DNA of 34,294 bases from an uncultured Bacteroidaceae bacterium. GTDB lineage: Bacteria > Bacteroidota > Bacteroidia > Bacteroidales > Bacteroidaceae. Under the pieces are notes generated by a model. The model saw only the letters and a program-made list of their open reading frames with translations. It had not been told where the DNA came from and ran no database searches. A program made the translations under genes and the position numbers. The stretch spans positions 1 through 34,294 of the forward strand of contig CALUIR010000028.1 of the NCBI GenBank assembly GCA_944320785.1, written 5' to 3'. Positions 15,047 through 22,876 of the stretch are shown here, in pieces (position 1 is the first letter of the stretch; each line of letters opens with the position of its first letter).

Positions 15047-15802
15047 ATGATGACAGCGGACGTTCTGGAAGAATGGCTGGCCCATCCCGCCCGTTTGGAC
15101 AGGGAAGCACTGTATGAGCTGCGGAAACTGGTGGCGCGTTACCCTTATTTCCAAGTTGCCCGCCTGCTCTATGTGAGGTGCTTGTATTTGTTGCATGATG
15201 CCTCTTTCGGGGAAGAATTGCGGAAAGCAGCGATTTGCATCAGCGACCGCAGGCAGCTCTTCAATCTTATGGAAGGCATGGACGAGCCTCTCCAAGCGGC
15301 AGGGCAGCCTGAGGGATGGGATGGTGAGCCATCATTGGACAGGACGCTGGCGCTCATTGATGCATTCTTGGAAACGCATGTGGATGAACTTTCATCGGCC
15401 GGTCCGTTGGATGTTTCTGTGGATTACACTCCTTACCTGCTGCGCGAGGAAGATGCCGTGGAAGGAAACGTTTCCAAGATGAAGGGGCAGGATTTGATTG
15501 ACCATTTTATTGAAAAAGACGCATCAGAAGGGATACGCCCGCTTTTTGCACAAGGTGGGGAGGCCGGTGAAACGGAGGAAGACATGCCGTTCCCACCGGG
15601 TTTGGGGGACAATCCAGATGCAGGCGGCGATGAAAATTTCTTTACGGAAACACTGGCGAAAATCTATGTCAAGCAGAAGCGTTATTCGAAAGCACTTGAA
15701 ATAATTAAAAAGTTAAGTTTGAAATATCCAAAAAAAAACGCTTACTTTGCAGACCAAATCAGATTTTTGGAGAAATTGATTATTAACGCTAAATCGGAAT
15801 AA
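15047..15802 (+). CDS. TPR-like protein of unknown function
   Basis: 251 residues, no signal peptide. The N-terminal half is helical (EALYELRKLVARYPYFQVARLLYVRCL), the middle is acidic and low in hydrophobicity, and the end carries one TPR-like pair (ETLAKIYVKQKRYSKALEIIKKLSLKYPKKN). It begins at the base after the lptE stop (ATGATG, so 15050 is also possible) and ends 4 bp before secG. I recall a gene of this type in the same place in other Bacteroidales, between lptE and secG. A role in envelope assembly is suggested by context only. Confidence 0.75.
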   Translation: MMTADVLEEWLAHPARLDREALYELRKLVARYPYFQVARLLYVRCLYLLHDASFGEELRKAAICISDRRQLFNLMEGMDEPLQAAGQPEGWDGEPSLDRTLALIDAFLETHVDELSSAGPLDVSVDYTPYLLREEDAVEGNVSKMKGQDLIDHFIEKDASEGIRPLFAQGGEAGETEEDMPFPPGLGDNPDAGGDENFFTETLAKIYVKQKRYSKALEIIKKLSLKYPKKNAYFADQIRFLEKLIINAKSE

Positions 15803-15806
15803 CAAA

Positions 15807-16202
15807 ATGTATCTATTATTGGTAATCTTAATGGTGATAGCAGCACTGCTGATGTGTTTTATTGTCTTGATTCAGAACTCGAAGGGCGGAGGCTTGGCTT
15901 CCAGTTTTGCATCGTCCAACCAAATCATGGGCGTGCGCAAGACGACCGACGTGTTGGAAAAGACCACATGGGGCTTGGCTGCTTTCATGGTGGTGCTGAG
16001 CATCGCTTCAGCCTATACATTGCCGGAGGCCGTGCAAGAGACATCGGTGATGGAGCAGCGTGCCGTAGAGGAGGCGAAGGAAAACCCATTGGCCCCTCCT
16101 GCCGGATTCGCTACTCCTGAGACAGAGGCAACTCAGGCACCGGATGCAGTGCCTCAGCAGAATGCTCCGGCAGCAGAGACCCCGGATACTCCGGCTCAAT
16201 GA
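15807..16202 (+). CDS. secG: Preprotein translocase subunit SecG
   Basis: 131 residues. Two transmembrane helices (about 3-22 and 53-72) flank the SecG signature loop IQNSKGGGLASSFASSNQIMG. SecG associates with SecY and SecE in the inner membrane and helps SecA-driven protein export. The C-terminal 55 residues after the second helix are rich in Ala, Pro, Glu and Thr and extend the protein beyond the usual 75-110 residues, as in other Bacteroidota SecG. Last gene of the operon; a strong terminator follows 20 bp later. Confidence 0.92.
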   Translation: MYLLLVILMVIAALLMCFIVLIQNSKGGGLASSFASSNQIMGVRKTTDVLEKTTWGLAAFMVVLSIASAYTLPEAVQETSVMEQRAVEEAKENPLAPPAGFATPETEATQAPDAVPQQNAPAAETPDTPAQ

Positions 16203-16221
16203 AAGGAATTGTTTGAAAGGG

Positions 16222-16258
16222 ATAGCGCAAAGTTTTGAAGCTTTGCGCTATTTTTTTT
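16222..16258 (+). terminator. Intrinsic terminator after secG
   Basis: ATAGCGCAAAG pairs perfectly with CTTTGCGCTAT over an 8-nt loop, followed by eight Ts (16251-16258). Ends the activator-lptE-TPR-secG transcript. Confidence 0.92.
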
Positions 16259-16388
16259 ACCCTTCTGCCTGCCTTTTTCAATGGATGCGTCGCTAGGAAA
16301 GTGCCGGCAGCGATATTGCTTGCGGGCGTTTTCTGCCATGGCGGCGGGAAAAACTTGGTATGGAAGCGTTTTGTTTGGAAAATGATGA

Positions 16389-16396
16389 TAACTTTG
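16389..16396 (+). promoter_or_regulatory. -7 element upstream of the frameshifted lipoprotein gene
   Basis: TAACTTTG matches TAnnTTTG, 42 nt before the ATG at 16439. TTTG sequences upstream are only 11-15 nt away, so the -33 element is unclear. Confidence 0.4.
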
Positions 16397-16438
16397 CTAT
16401 ATTGTCAGCTTATTATGGATGTTTAAACGATTTGTGTC

Positions 16439-16886
16439 ATGAAAAAATGGATGATTGTGTTATGTGTAGCATGGGGACTGTTCGTCTCCTGTGCAGTGAA
16501 CAAAGCAGTGGTCTCAGATGTTGGAGGGTTGAAGGATTATGCTTATGCCTCTATCGTTGATGTGCGCGACAAGACGGATTGGGTGTATTTGGCCGATGCG
16601 GAGGAGGAGGTTTATGATGCTTTGGCTTCTAAAGGCTTGGAGATGGTAGGGGAGAAATGTGTGGACGGCTTGCCGGTGGAGCAGAAGGAGCAGTTGCTGC
16701 TGGTGCGCCTTTTGGTGGGGCAGGGAACCCCGTCGTCGATATTTGTCCATGTGAAGTTCCTGGATTACCGGACGGGGAAGCCTGTCGCTCTATAAGGGCT
16801 GTTTCGAGGTCAGGAAGCGCCAAGCGGAGGCCGACATGGAATTGGCGCTCTTGAACGTGGCCTCTGACATAAAGAAGTTGTTTTGA
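16439..16886 (+). pseudogene. Small lipoprotein gene with a +1 frameshift
   Basis: The first frame gives 118 residues: MKKWMIVLCVAWGLFVSC is a lipoprotein signal, followed by a small alpha/beta domain ending LDYRTGKPVAL and TAA at 16793-16795. Directly at that stop the +1 frame continues as YKGCFEVRKRQAEADMELAL and on to DIKKLF, ending in TGA at 16884-16886. The joined reading RTGKPVALYKGCFEVRKRQ makes a natural domain end and a C-terminal helix, so an extra base near 16790 has probably broken a gene of about 148 codons. It may be a true mutation, an assembly error, or less likely a programmed shift. No family is recognised. It faces the MsbA-type gene. Confidence 0.65.
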
Positions 16887-16926
16887 CGCTTTCGGGGGGG
16901 AATGGCCGGTGCGGCATGCAGGGGTG

Positions 16927-18756
16927 TTACACCTGCTGCATGTCGCACAAGCGCTTGTAATAGCCGTTGAGGGCGAGGAGTTCCTCGTGGCGGCCGCGCT
17001 CCACGATGCGTCCTTCGTGCAGCACGCAGATCTCATCGGCGTTGCGGATGGTGGAGAGGCGGTGGGCGATAGCGATGGTGGTGCGGTTCTTCATCAGGTT
17101 TTCCAACGCTTCCTGCACCATCTTTTCCGATTCCGTGTCGAGGGCGGAGGTTGCTTCATCTAAAATCAGGATGGGCGGGTTCTTCAGGATGGCGCGTGCG
17201 ATGCTCACCCGTTGGCGTTGCCCGCCGGAGAGTTTGCCGCCACGGTCGCCAATCAGGGTATCGTAGCCCTGCTCGCTGGCCATGATGAAGTCGTGTGCGT
17301 TGGCTATCTTGGCCGCTTCGATGACTTGCTCCATGGTGGCGTTCTCCACGCCGAAGGCAATGTTGTTGAAGAACGTGTCGTTGAACAGGATGGCTTCTTG
17401 GTTCACGTTCCCCATCAGGTTGCGCAGTTCCTGCAGGCCGGTGTCTTTCACGTTCACCCCGTCAATCAGCACGGCGCCTTCCTGCACGTCATAATAGCGG
17501 GGCAGGAGGTCAACGAGCGTGGACTTGCCGGAGCCGGACTGCCCTACGAGAGCCACGGTCTTTCCTTTCTCTATCGTGAGGTTGATGTGGCGCAGCACCC
17601 ATGTGTTTTGGTACTTGAACGACACGTCGCGGTATTCAATCTTCTCTTTCAGCGTGGGCAGCGGCACGGGGCGGGCGGGTTCTTTGATATGGTTCTCGGC
17701 CAGCAGGATTTTGTCGATGCGTTCCATGGAGGCCAGACCCTTGGGGATGTTGTAGCTGGCCTTTGAGAACTCCTTGAGGGGGTTGATGAGGCTGTACAGC
17801 ATCACGAGGTAGAAGATGAAGGTGGGTGCGTCGATGGTGGAGCCGTTGTGGAGGATAAGGGTCCCGCCGAACCACAGGACGATGACAATCAGCACTGTGC
17901 CGAGGAATTCGCTCATGGGGTGCGCCAGTTGCTGGCGGGTGTTCACGCGGCTGATAGTGCGGCGGTAGGCTTCATTGGTGCGTTCAAAGCGGCCGCGCAT
18001 CTTGCCTTGCGCGTTGAACGCCTTGACGATGCGCAGGCCGCCGAGGGTTTCCTCCACCTGCGACATGAGGTCGCTCCATTGGCTTTGGGCGAGGAGCGAT
18101 TTCCGCTTCAGCTTCTTGCCCACCGCGCCCATGAGCCAGCCCATCACGGGCAGCACCACGAGGGTGAACAGCGTGAGTTGCCAGCTGATGGCCACCAGCG
18201 TGCCGAAGTAGGCGATGATGAGGATGGGGTTCTTGAACAGCATGTCCAGCGAACTCATGATGGAGGTCTCCACCTCCTGCACATCGCCGCTCATGCGGGC
18301 GATGATGTCGCCTTTGCGTTCCTCTGAGAAGAAGCCGAGGGGAAGCGACAGGATTTTGCGGTAGAGCTGGTTGCGGATGTCGCGCACCACGCCCGTCCGG
18401 ATGGGGATGACCATGGCCGAGGAGAGGAAGTAGCATCCTGTCTTCAGGAAGGTCATCACGGCGAGGAACAGACCAAGGATGAGCAAGGTGGTGCTTTCGC
18501 CCAGTTGGCCGATGAGGCGGGTGACGAAGTAGTAGAAGTTGTTGACGGCAATGTCCTTCAGGCTGCCTTCCCCGCCCCAAGGCATGAACTCGTAGGCCTG
18601 TCGGGATATCTTGAACAGGATTTGGAGGATGGGGATGATGAGCGAGAAGGAGAAGATGTTGAGCAAGGCCGACAGGAAGTTGAATCCGATGGTCAGCGCC
18701 AGGTATTTCCGGTAGGGGCGCACGAAGCGGCGCAACAGGTTGAAGAATTCTTTCAT
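16927..18756 (-). CDS. ABC exporter, MsbA-type (fused membrane and ATPase domains)
   Basis: 609 residues, usual for a half-transporter. I start at MKEFFNLLRRF, since the longer open frame reads back through promoter and hairpin DNA. Six transmembrane helices (about 20-350) are followed by the nucleotide-binding domain: Walker A GQSGSGKST at about 402-410, signature LSGGQRQR near 508, Walker B ILILDEATSA near 529, and the H-loop IAHRLST. It would homodimerise in the inner membrane and flip a lipid such as lipid A-core or another amphipathic substrate; the substrate cannot be read from sequence. G+C is visibly higher than in the core genes around it. A -7 element is at 18786-18793. A hairpin (16915-16942) covers the stop codon. 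Confidence 0.88.
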   Translation of the reverse strand: MKEFFNLLRRFVRPYRKYLALTIGFNFLSALLNIFSFSLIIPILQILFKISRQAYEFMPWGGEGSLKDIAVNNFYYFVTRLIGQLGESTTLLILGLFLAVMTFLKTGCYFLSSAMVIPIRTGVVRDIRNQLYRKILSLPLGFFSEERKGDIIARMSGDVQEVETSIMSSLDMLFKNPILIIAYFGTLVAISWQLTLFTLVVLPVMGWLMGAVGKKLKRKSLLAQSQWSDLMSQVEETLGGLRIVKAFNAQGKMRGRFERTNEAYRRTISRVNTRQQLAHPMSEFLGTVLIVIVLWFGGTLILHNGSTIDAPTFIFYLVMLYSLINPLKEFSKASYNIPKGLASMERIDKILLAENHIKEPARPVPLPTLKEKIEYRDVSFKYQNTWVLRHINLTIEKGKTVALVGQSGSGKSTLVDLLPRYYDVQEGAVLIDGVNVKDTGLQELRNLMGNVNQEAILFNDTFFNNIAFGVENATMEQVIEAAKIANAHDFIMASEQGYDTLIGDRGGKLSGGQRQRVSIARAILKNPPILILDEATSALDTESEKMVQEALENLMKNRTTIAIAHRLSTIRNADEICVLHEGRIVERGRHEELLALNGYYKRLCDMQQV

Positions 18757-18785
18757 GCCACGAGGGTATAAGGATTTTGCGCGGG

Positions 18786-18793
18786 CAAAGATA
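18786..18793 (-). promoter_or_regulatory. -7 element of the MsbA-type gene
   Basis: TATCTTTG on the minus strand, 29 nt before the ATG at 18756. A -33 TTTG at the expected spacing is not seen. Confidence 0.45.
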
Positions 18794-18840
18794 CGGAAAA
18801 CCTCCCGTATGCAGGGCTGTTGGCCTCCGTTTTTTGCATG

Positions 18841-18908
18841 CAGGGCAGGAAACGAAAAGGGGCGCAGCCCGCGCCGCGCCCCTTGCGGGAAATGTCGGGC
18901 CTGCCCTG
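18841..18908 (-). terminator. Two-tier hairpin, probable terminator of the export operon
   Basis: An inner 9-bp stem AAGGGGCGC/GCGCCCCTT (18857-18865 with 18876-18884) lies inside an outer 9-bp stem CAGGGCAGG/CCTGCCCTG (18841-18849 with 18900-18908). On the minus strand the inner stem ends in CCCCTTTTCGTTT, the form of an intrinsic terminator. It lies about 470 nt after the permease stop at 19351, so the repeat array at 18985-19122 would be inside the 3' untranslated region. Confidence 0.55.
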
Positions 18909-18984
18909 GTTTTGTCATTCAGGCAGCCATGCGCAAGGGGCAAGATGCCTTGTGCTGTATATACTCTTTACCATGCATGGGGGA

Positions 18985-19122
18985 GGCGGAAACCGCTATT
19001 GTGGTGAGGCGTCGGCCACAATAGAGGTGAGGTGGCGGCCACCATTGTGGTGGGGCGGTGGCCATAATGGAGGTGGCAGGGTGACCACAATGGTGGTGGA
19101 GGGTACACCATAATTGTGGTGT
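18985..19122. repeat. Tandem array, six exact 23-bp units
   Basis: Six head-to-tail units of exactly 23 bp: 18985-19007, 19008-19030, 19031-19053, 19054-19076, 19077-19099 and 19100-19122. The approximate consensus is GGCGGnGGCCAcAATnGtGG followed by TGg. Units differ by several bases but keep register with no indels. Each centres on a dyad of the type CCAC-AAT-GTGG. Since 23 is not a multiple of 3, no repeated peptide results in one frame, which argues for a DNA or RNA role. It lies in the 594-bp gap between the ABC-2 permease stop and the MsbA-type promoter. Confidence 0.85.
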
Positions 19123-19238
19123 CGGGGCAGGGAATGCGTTCCCTCCTGCACCCCCTCCACAGTGGCCTGTGAGGCATGTTTGGAGGGATGCCCTAAAGGC
19201 TGAGGCAGTGGATGGGCGAGTGGGGAAGCGGAGAAGGC

Positions 19239-19257
19239 GGAAGCCCGCCGGGCTTCC
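19239..19257. other. Hairpin GGAAGCCC-GCC-GGGCTTCC
   Basis: A perfect 8-bp stem with a 3-nt loop within the 3' untranslated region of the export operon. No T run follows on either strand, so it is a structural element rather than a terminator. Confidence 0.45.
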
Positions 19258-19310
19258 TGCGGAAAGCCTCCTGCGGACGGGATTGTTGCAATCTATTACT
19301 CCCCGGGCAT

Positions 19311-19343
19311 GAAGCAGAGACGCAAGGCCTTGCGGCCTGCTTC
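19311..19343 (-). other. Nested dyad directly after the export operon stop
   Basis: A perfect 14-bp palindrome CGCAAGGCCTTGCG (19321-19334) lies inside outer arms GAAGCAG/CTGCTTC (19311-19317 with 19337-19343). On the minus strand it starts 7 nt after the stop of the 19351-20619 gene. There is no T tract, so mRNA stabilisation or transcript processing is as likely as termination. Confidence 0.5.
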
Positions 19344-19350
19344 TTGGCTT

Positions 19351-20619
19351 CTATATTTTGGCTGCTAGCTGCTGCTGGCGGCTTGCCGCCCGCCGCAGGC
19401 GGCGCATCTCGTCGCGGAGGTGGCGGCGCCCGATACGGCCTTGGTGGCGATAGACCAGGCAGGCCGTGATGAAGTAAGCTCCTGCCTGCACCCACAGGGC
19501 GCGGTATTCCGCAGCCACCTCCGCCAGCGTGGCGCCCATGGTGTTGATGCGGATGAACCCGTTGATGCCGAACGTGGAGGGGAACAGCCACGACACATAT
19601 TTCCAGAACGGGGGGATGGACGCGCCGGGCCACGACACGCCGCTGATGAACAGCAGGGGCAGCGAGGTGAAAACAAAGAGTATCATGCACGTCTCGCGGT
19701 TGCGCACAGCGGCGGAGGCCGTCATGGAGAAAAAGATGCACGCCGCCAGGTAGGGCAGCATGAAGAGGATGAGCGTGGCAGGGTCGGCCACCTGCACGAG
19801 GCGGAACATGCGCGGCACGGCGCACAACACATAGACGCTCACCACAGCGTAGAGCATGAAGTAGCACAACGCCTTGCCCATCACGATGCGCAACGTCCCC
19901 TCGTAGTGGCGGTTGCGGGCAGGCACGAGGTCGCGGAAGCGGTTCTTCTCGCGGGCCGTCCCGGCAGAAAGGCCGATGCCCAGCAGCAACGTCTGCTGGA
20001 GGATGAGGACAAGCACGGCGGGGATGAGGAACGACGCGAAGCCGTTCTGGGGGTTGAACAGCGCCACGTCCTCATATTCGAAAGGATAAGCCGTCACTTC
20101 GTCCTGCCGCCCGGTGGTGTTGCCCGCGCGGGCCACCTTGATGTCCCTGTTCATGTCAAGCGACACATAGGTGCAGGCCGACAGCAGGTTCTTGTAGTAG
20201 AGCAGGCATCCCATGTCGCAATAAATGGCCACATGCGCTTGCCGCCCGGCGGCAAGGTCAGAAGCAAACTCGCCGGGGATGCGGATGATGCCATGGGCCT
20301 CCCCTCGCCTCATCCGCTCTTGGGCATCTTCCATGTCGGGGCAGAGGCATGCGATGCGGATGTCGGCCGTGGCGTCCACCTTCCGGGCGAATTCGCGGCT
20401 GAGGCTTCCCCGTGCGTCGTCCACCAAAGCCACCGGCACTTCCCGCACCACCTCGCCCGTGTAGATGAAAGCATAGATGAGCGGGTACGCCAAAGGCACG
20501 AGGAGGAAGAAGATGAGCATCCCTTGGTCGCGGAAGGTGTTCTTCACCTCTTCCTTCCAAATGTGGAACAGGCTCTGGAAGCCTTGCTTTATCTTTTGCT
20601 TTAGCGTGACGTCTTTCAT
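19351..20619 (-). CDS. ABC-2 type permease (second permease of export operon)
   Basis: 422 residues. I start at MKDVTLKQKIKQGF; the frame is open upstream but that part is a shadow of the previous gene. Topology is that of ABC-2/YhhJ-type permeases: one helix near residue 32-52 (GMLIFFLLVPLAYPLIYAFIY), a large periplasmic domain (about 55-200), then five or six helices including AVLVLILQQTLLLGIGL and FVFTSLPLLFISGVSWPG. The C-terminus is a very basic tail (RRHLRDEMRRLRRAASR). It would form the inner-membrane channel of a drug- or lipid-type exporter with its neighbour. It follows the first permease by 14 bp. High G+C (the 60 bp at 19921-19980 contain 42 G or C). Confidence 0.85.
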   Translation of the reverse strand: MKDVTLKQKIKQGFQSLFHIWKEEVKNTFRDQGMLIFFLLVPLAYPLIYAFIYTGEVVREVPVALVDDARGSLSREFARKVDATADIRIACLCPDMEDAQERMRRGEAHGIIRIPGEFASDLAAGRQAHVAIYCDMGCLLYYKNLLSACTYVSLDMNRDIKVARAGNTTGRQDEVTAYPFEYEDVALFNPQNGFASFLIPAVLVLILQQTLLLGIGLSAGTAREKNRFRDLVPARNRHYEGTLRIVMGKALCYFMLYAVVSVYVLCAVPRMFRLVQVADPATLILFMLPYLAACIFFSMTASAAVRNRETCMILFVFTSLPLLFISGVSWPGASIPPFWKYVSWLFPSTFGINGFIRINTMGATLAEVAAEYRALWVQAGAYFITACLVYRHQGRIGRRHLRDEMRRLRRAASRQQQLAAKI

Positions 20620-20633
20620 GGGGTTCGTCGTTT

Positions 20634-21812
20634 CTATGGGATATATTTGTAATGCGCCATGGCCGTCTTCAGCCTGTTCATCACCAGGAAAGGAAGGAAC
20701 AGGAACAGCAGCAGCGCCACGTATGACGGCCACGTGTAGGCCATGCCGTATCCGTTCAGCGCCTGCCCGGCGTATATCAGGTAATAATGCCTCAAAGGGA
20801 AAAGGTTGGCCAACGCCTGGAGCGCAGGGTGCATCGCCATGACCGGGAAAGTGAACCCCGATATGGAGAACGACAGCACCCCCCAGATGGAGGCGAAGCT
20901 CAGGCCAAGGCGGAGGGTGGGCAGCATGCCGATCATGAACACGCCGCATGCCTGCGAGGACAGCACCAATAGGAGCGAGGCCAGCAGCATGGGCAGGATG
21001 CCGCCATGGCAGGGGAAATGGAGGAACCCGTAAAGCCAGGCGTTGTAGAAAGCCGCCATGACGGTGAACACCACAGTGTGGGGCAGCAGCTTGCCGCACA
21101 AGGCCACGTACATCGACCCGCCTCCCATGCGCAGCCATTGGTGGGAGGTGCGTTCCTTCACCTCCGTGCCGATGGAATACACGGTAGTCATGAAGATGAG
21201 CAGCATGAGGATGCCTGGCAGGATCGTGTTGCAAAGGTACACGGAATAGTTGAGCCAAGGGTTGTGGATGGCATGGGTGTCGATGACGATGGGCTGGAGG
21301 AAGGCCATCGCCTGTGCCTCTGTGGCGCCTTTCGCGTAAAGCACGGTGCGCCCCGCAGCCCCGTTGGCCAGTTCCGACATGGTCTTCATGTCGCGGTAGA
21401 GGAGGGAGCCTGCGATGAGGTAGGCATTGTTCGTGTAGAACGAAGCTTTGGGCTGCCGGTTGGCCTGCAGTTCCTCTGAGAAGCGGGGCGGTATGTAGTA
21501 GAACCCGTAGATGTCGCCCCGTTGCATGGCGGCGCGTGCCTCGGACGGGCTGGGGTAGTGTGCAGCGATGTGTGTCTGTTGGAAGGCATCAAGGTTGCGG
21601 ACAAGGTTGCGCGAAGTGGCGCTGTCGTCCATGTCAACGGCTCCTACGGGAAGGTCTGTCGGCAGTCCTTCGTCCATGAGCGTGGTGAAGAACACGTAGC
21701 AGAACAGGGGCGCCCCCACCATGGCGAAGATGTAGAGCGGCCTCGACACGAGCCGTTTGCATTCGCGCCATGCGATGCGCTTCAAGCATTGGTATGTTTG
21801 CCGGTTGAACAT
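20634..21812 (-). CDS. ABC-2 type permease (first permease of export operon)
   Basis: 392 residues. One N-terminal helix (about 24-44, LYIFAMVGAPLFCYVFFTTL), a periplasmic domain of about 130 residues, then a cluster of helices from about 180 to 380 (ILPGILMLLIFMTTVYSIG; GILPMLLASLLLVLSSQACGVF; SYVALLLFLFLPFLVM). The conserved EVKERTSHQW after the second helix matches ABC-2 permeases of the YhhJ group. It sits between the HlyD-type adaptor (10 bp) and the second permease (14 bp). No ATP-binding gene is present in the operon, although ABC-2 permeases require one. Confidence 0.87.
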   Translation of the reverse strand: MFNRQTYQCLKRIAWRECKRLVSRPLYIFAMVGAPLFCYVFFTTLMDEGLPTDLPVGAVDMDDSATSRNLVRNLDAFQQTHIAAHYPSPSEARAAMQRGDIYGFYYIPPRFSEELQANRQPKASFYTNNAYLIAGSLLYRDMKTMSELANGAAGRTVLYAKGATEAQAMAFLQPIVIDTHAIHNPWLNYSVYLCNTILPGILMLLIFMTTVYSIGTEVKERTSHQWLRMGGGSMYVALCGKLLPHTVVFTVMAAFYNAWLYGFLHFPCHGGILPMLLASLLLVLSSQACGVFMIGMLPTLRLGLSFASIWGVLSFSISGFTFPVMAMHPALQALANLFPLRHYYLIYAGQALNGYGMAYTWPSYVALLLFLFLPFLVMNRLKTAMAHYKYIP

Positions 21813-21822
21813 GGTATGTGGC

Positions 21823-22824
21823 CTATCTTTGTTTCAGGATGACGGACATGCCGGGACGCAGGCCGGGGACAGGCCCGGTGGGGACAGCCCTCACCTCGAA
21901 GGTCTTCAGGTCGAATTGGCCGGTAGTCTTTGTGGCCTTCCATGCGGCGTAGGTGCCGAGGTCTTTCATGTAGTAGATGCGCAGGCGGACTGTCTTGTTG
22001 CCAAGGGCGGGGACGGCAGCCTCCACTTCGTTGTCGATGGCGAGTCCTTCCAGCAGGTCTTCACGCACGTTGAAGCTCACCCACATGTTCTCCAATTCAG
22101 CAATGCTCATGATAGGTGCGCCGGTGCCTACCAATTCTCCCGTTTTGGGGAATATCTCTGCCACTTCGCCATCGGCCAATGCCGTGAGGTATGTTTCGTG
22201 GATGTAGGATTCCACTTCGGCCACTGCACCTTTGGCACGTTCCACAAGGGCGGCTGCGGCCATTTTGTCTTCGCGTTCGGCACCGTTGCGCGCCATCTCG
22301 TATTGTGCTTTCGCGGCTTTTTCGGTGGCTATTGCGGCATTGTATTGCGCAGTGGCTTCATCGTTCTTTTGCGCCGTCATGACTCCTTGTTGGTAAAGGC
22401 GGTTCACGCGTTGGTATGATTTCTCGGCTATTTCGCGTCCCGCTTTGGCTTTTTGCCACATTTCATAGGCAGCTTGTATTTGTTCGCTGCGTGCGCCTTT
22501 CAGCGCTTTCTCGTTTTGTGCCTGCGCCATGGCTTGTGCGGCCTTGGCTTGTGCCATTTTGGCTTCCACGTCGGGCGCTTCGAGGATGGCGAGAGTATCG
22601 CCGTCTTTGACCTTTTCGCCTTCTTTGACAAGGAGTTTGAGGATGCGCCCGGGAACTTTGCTTGATACGCGGTATTCGGTGGCTTCCGCTTGGCCTTGTA
22701 TGATTTCAGGCCCTTTGCGGAGAGTGAGGAATCCCACAAGCGCTACGAGGGCGATGACTCCCACGAGGGTGAGGAACGCAAGGAGCATATTGCTGTTTTG
22801 TGACTTTCTTTCCGGTGATGCCAT
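21823..22824 (-). CDS. HlyD-family periplasmic adaptor protein
   Basis: About 333 residues. A single N-terminal inner-membrane helix (LLAFLTLVGVIALVALVGFLT) precedes a biotinyl-lipoyl-like half (YRVSSKVPGRILKLLVKEGEKVKDGDTLAILEAPD), a long Ala/Lys/Glu-rich coiled-coil hairpin (about 75-200), the second lipoyl half (YLTALADGEVAEIFPKTGELV) and a beta-barrel. Adaptors of this kind bridge an inner-membrane transporter and a TolC channel. I start at MASPERKSQ, preceded by an A-rich leader typical of the phylum; an in-frame ATG at 22869 would add 15 residues that read as non-coding. Follows tolC and precedes the permeases. Confidence 0.87.
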   Translation of the reverse strand: MASPERKSQNSNMLLAFLTLVGVIALVALVGFLTLRKGPEIIQGQAEATEYRVSSKVPGRILKLLVKEGEKVKDGDTLAILEAPDVEAKMAQAKAAQAMAQAQNEKALKGARSEQIQAAYEMWQKAKAGREIAEKSYQRVNRLYQQGVMTAQKNDEATAQYNAAIATEKAAKAQYEMARNGAEREDKMAAAALVERAKGAVAEVESYIHETYLTALADGEVAEIFPKTGELVGTGAPIMSIAELENMWVSFNVREDLLEGLAIDNEVEAAVPALGNKTVRLRIYYMKDLGTYAAWKATKTTGQFDLKTFEVRAVPTGPVPGLRPGMSVILKQR

Positions 22825-22876
22825 AGTTTTTTTGTTATTATTGTTGGTACATTTTATTTCATGATTCAATGGGATG

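Noticed and set aside
16915-16942. Hairpin CATGCAG...CTGCATG over the MsbA stop codon as a terminator
   Set aside because: No T run on either strand; kept only as a remark on the gene.
17848-18943. Long frames on both strands within the MsbA-type gene
   Set aside because: The MsbA frame has all ABC motifs; the others lack motifs and reflect G+C-rich codon positions.
18985-19122. CRISPR array
   Set aside because: Units are contiguous with no unique spacers and no cas genes are nearby.
18968-19177. Minus-strand frame of 69 codons over the 23-bp array
   Set aside because: The period is not a multiple of three, the peptide shows no stable repeat in frame, and composition is Pro/His-rich as expected from the DNA. 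Treated as non-coding.
19420-20604. 394-codon plus-strand frame opposite the permease
   Set aside because: An antisense shadow in high-G+C DNA; rich in His, Glu, Arg and Asp with no domain.
20619-21258. Long N-terminal extension of the second ABC-2 permease
   Set aside because: It overlaps the first permease gene in another frame and is rich in His, Pro and Arg with no membrane segment. The ATG at 20619 fits the family.
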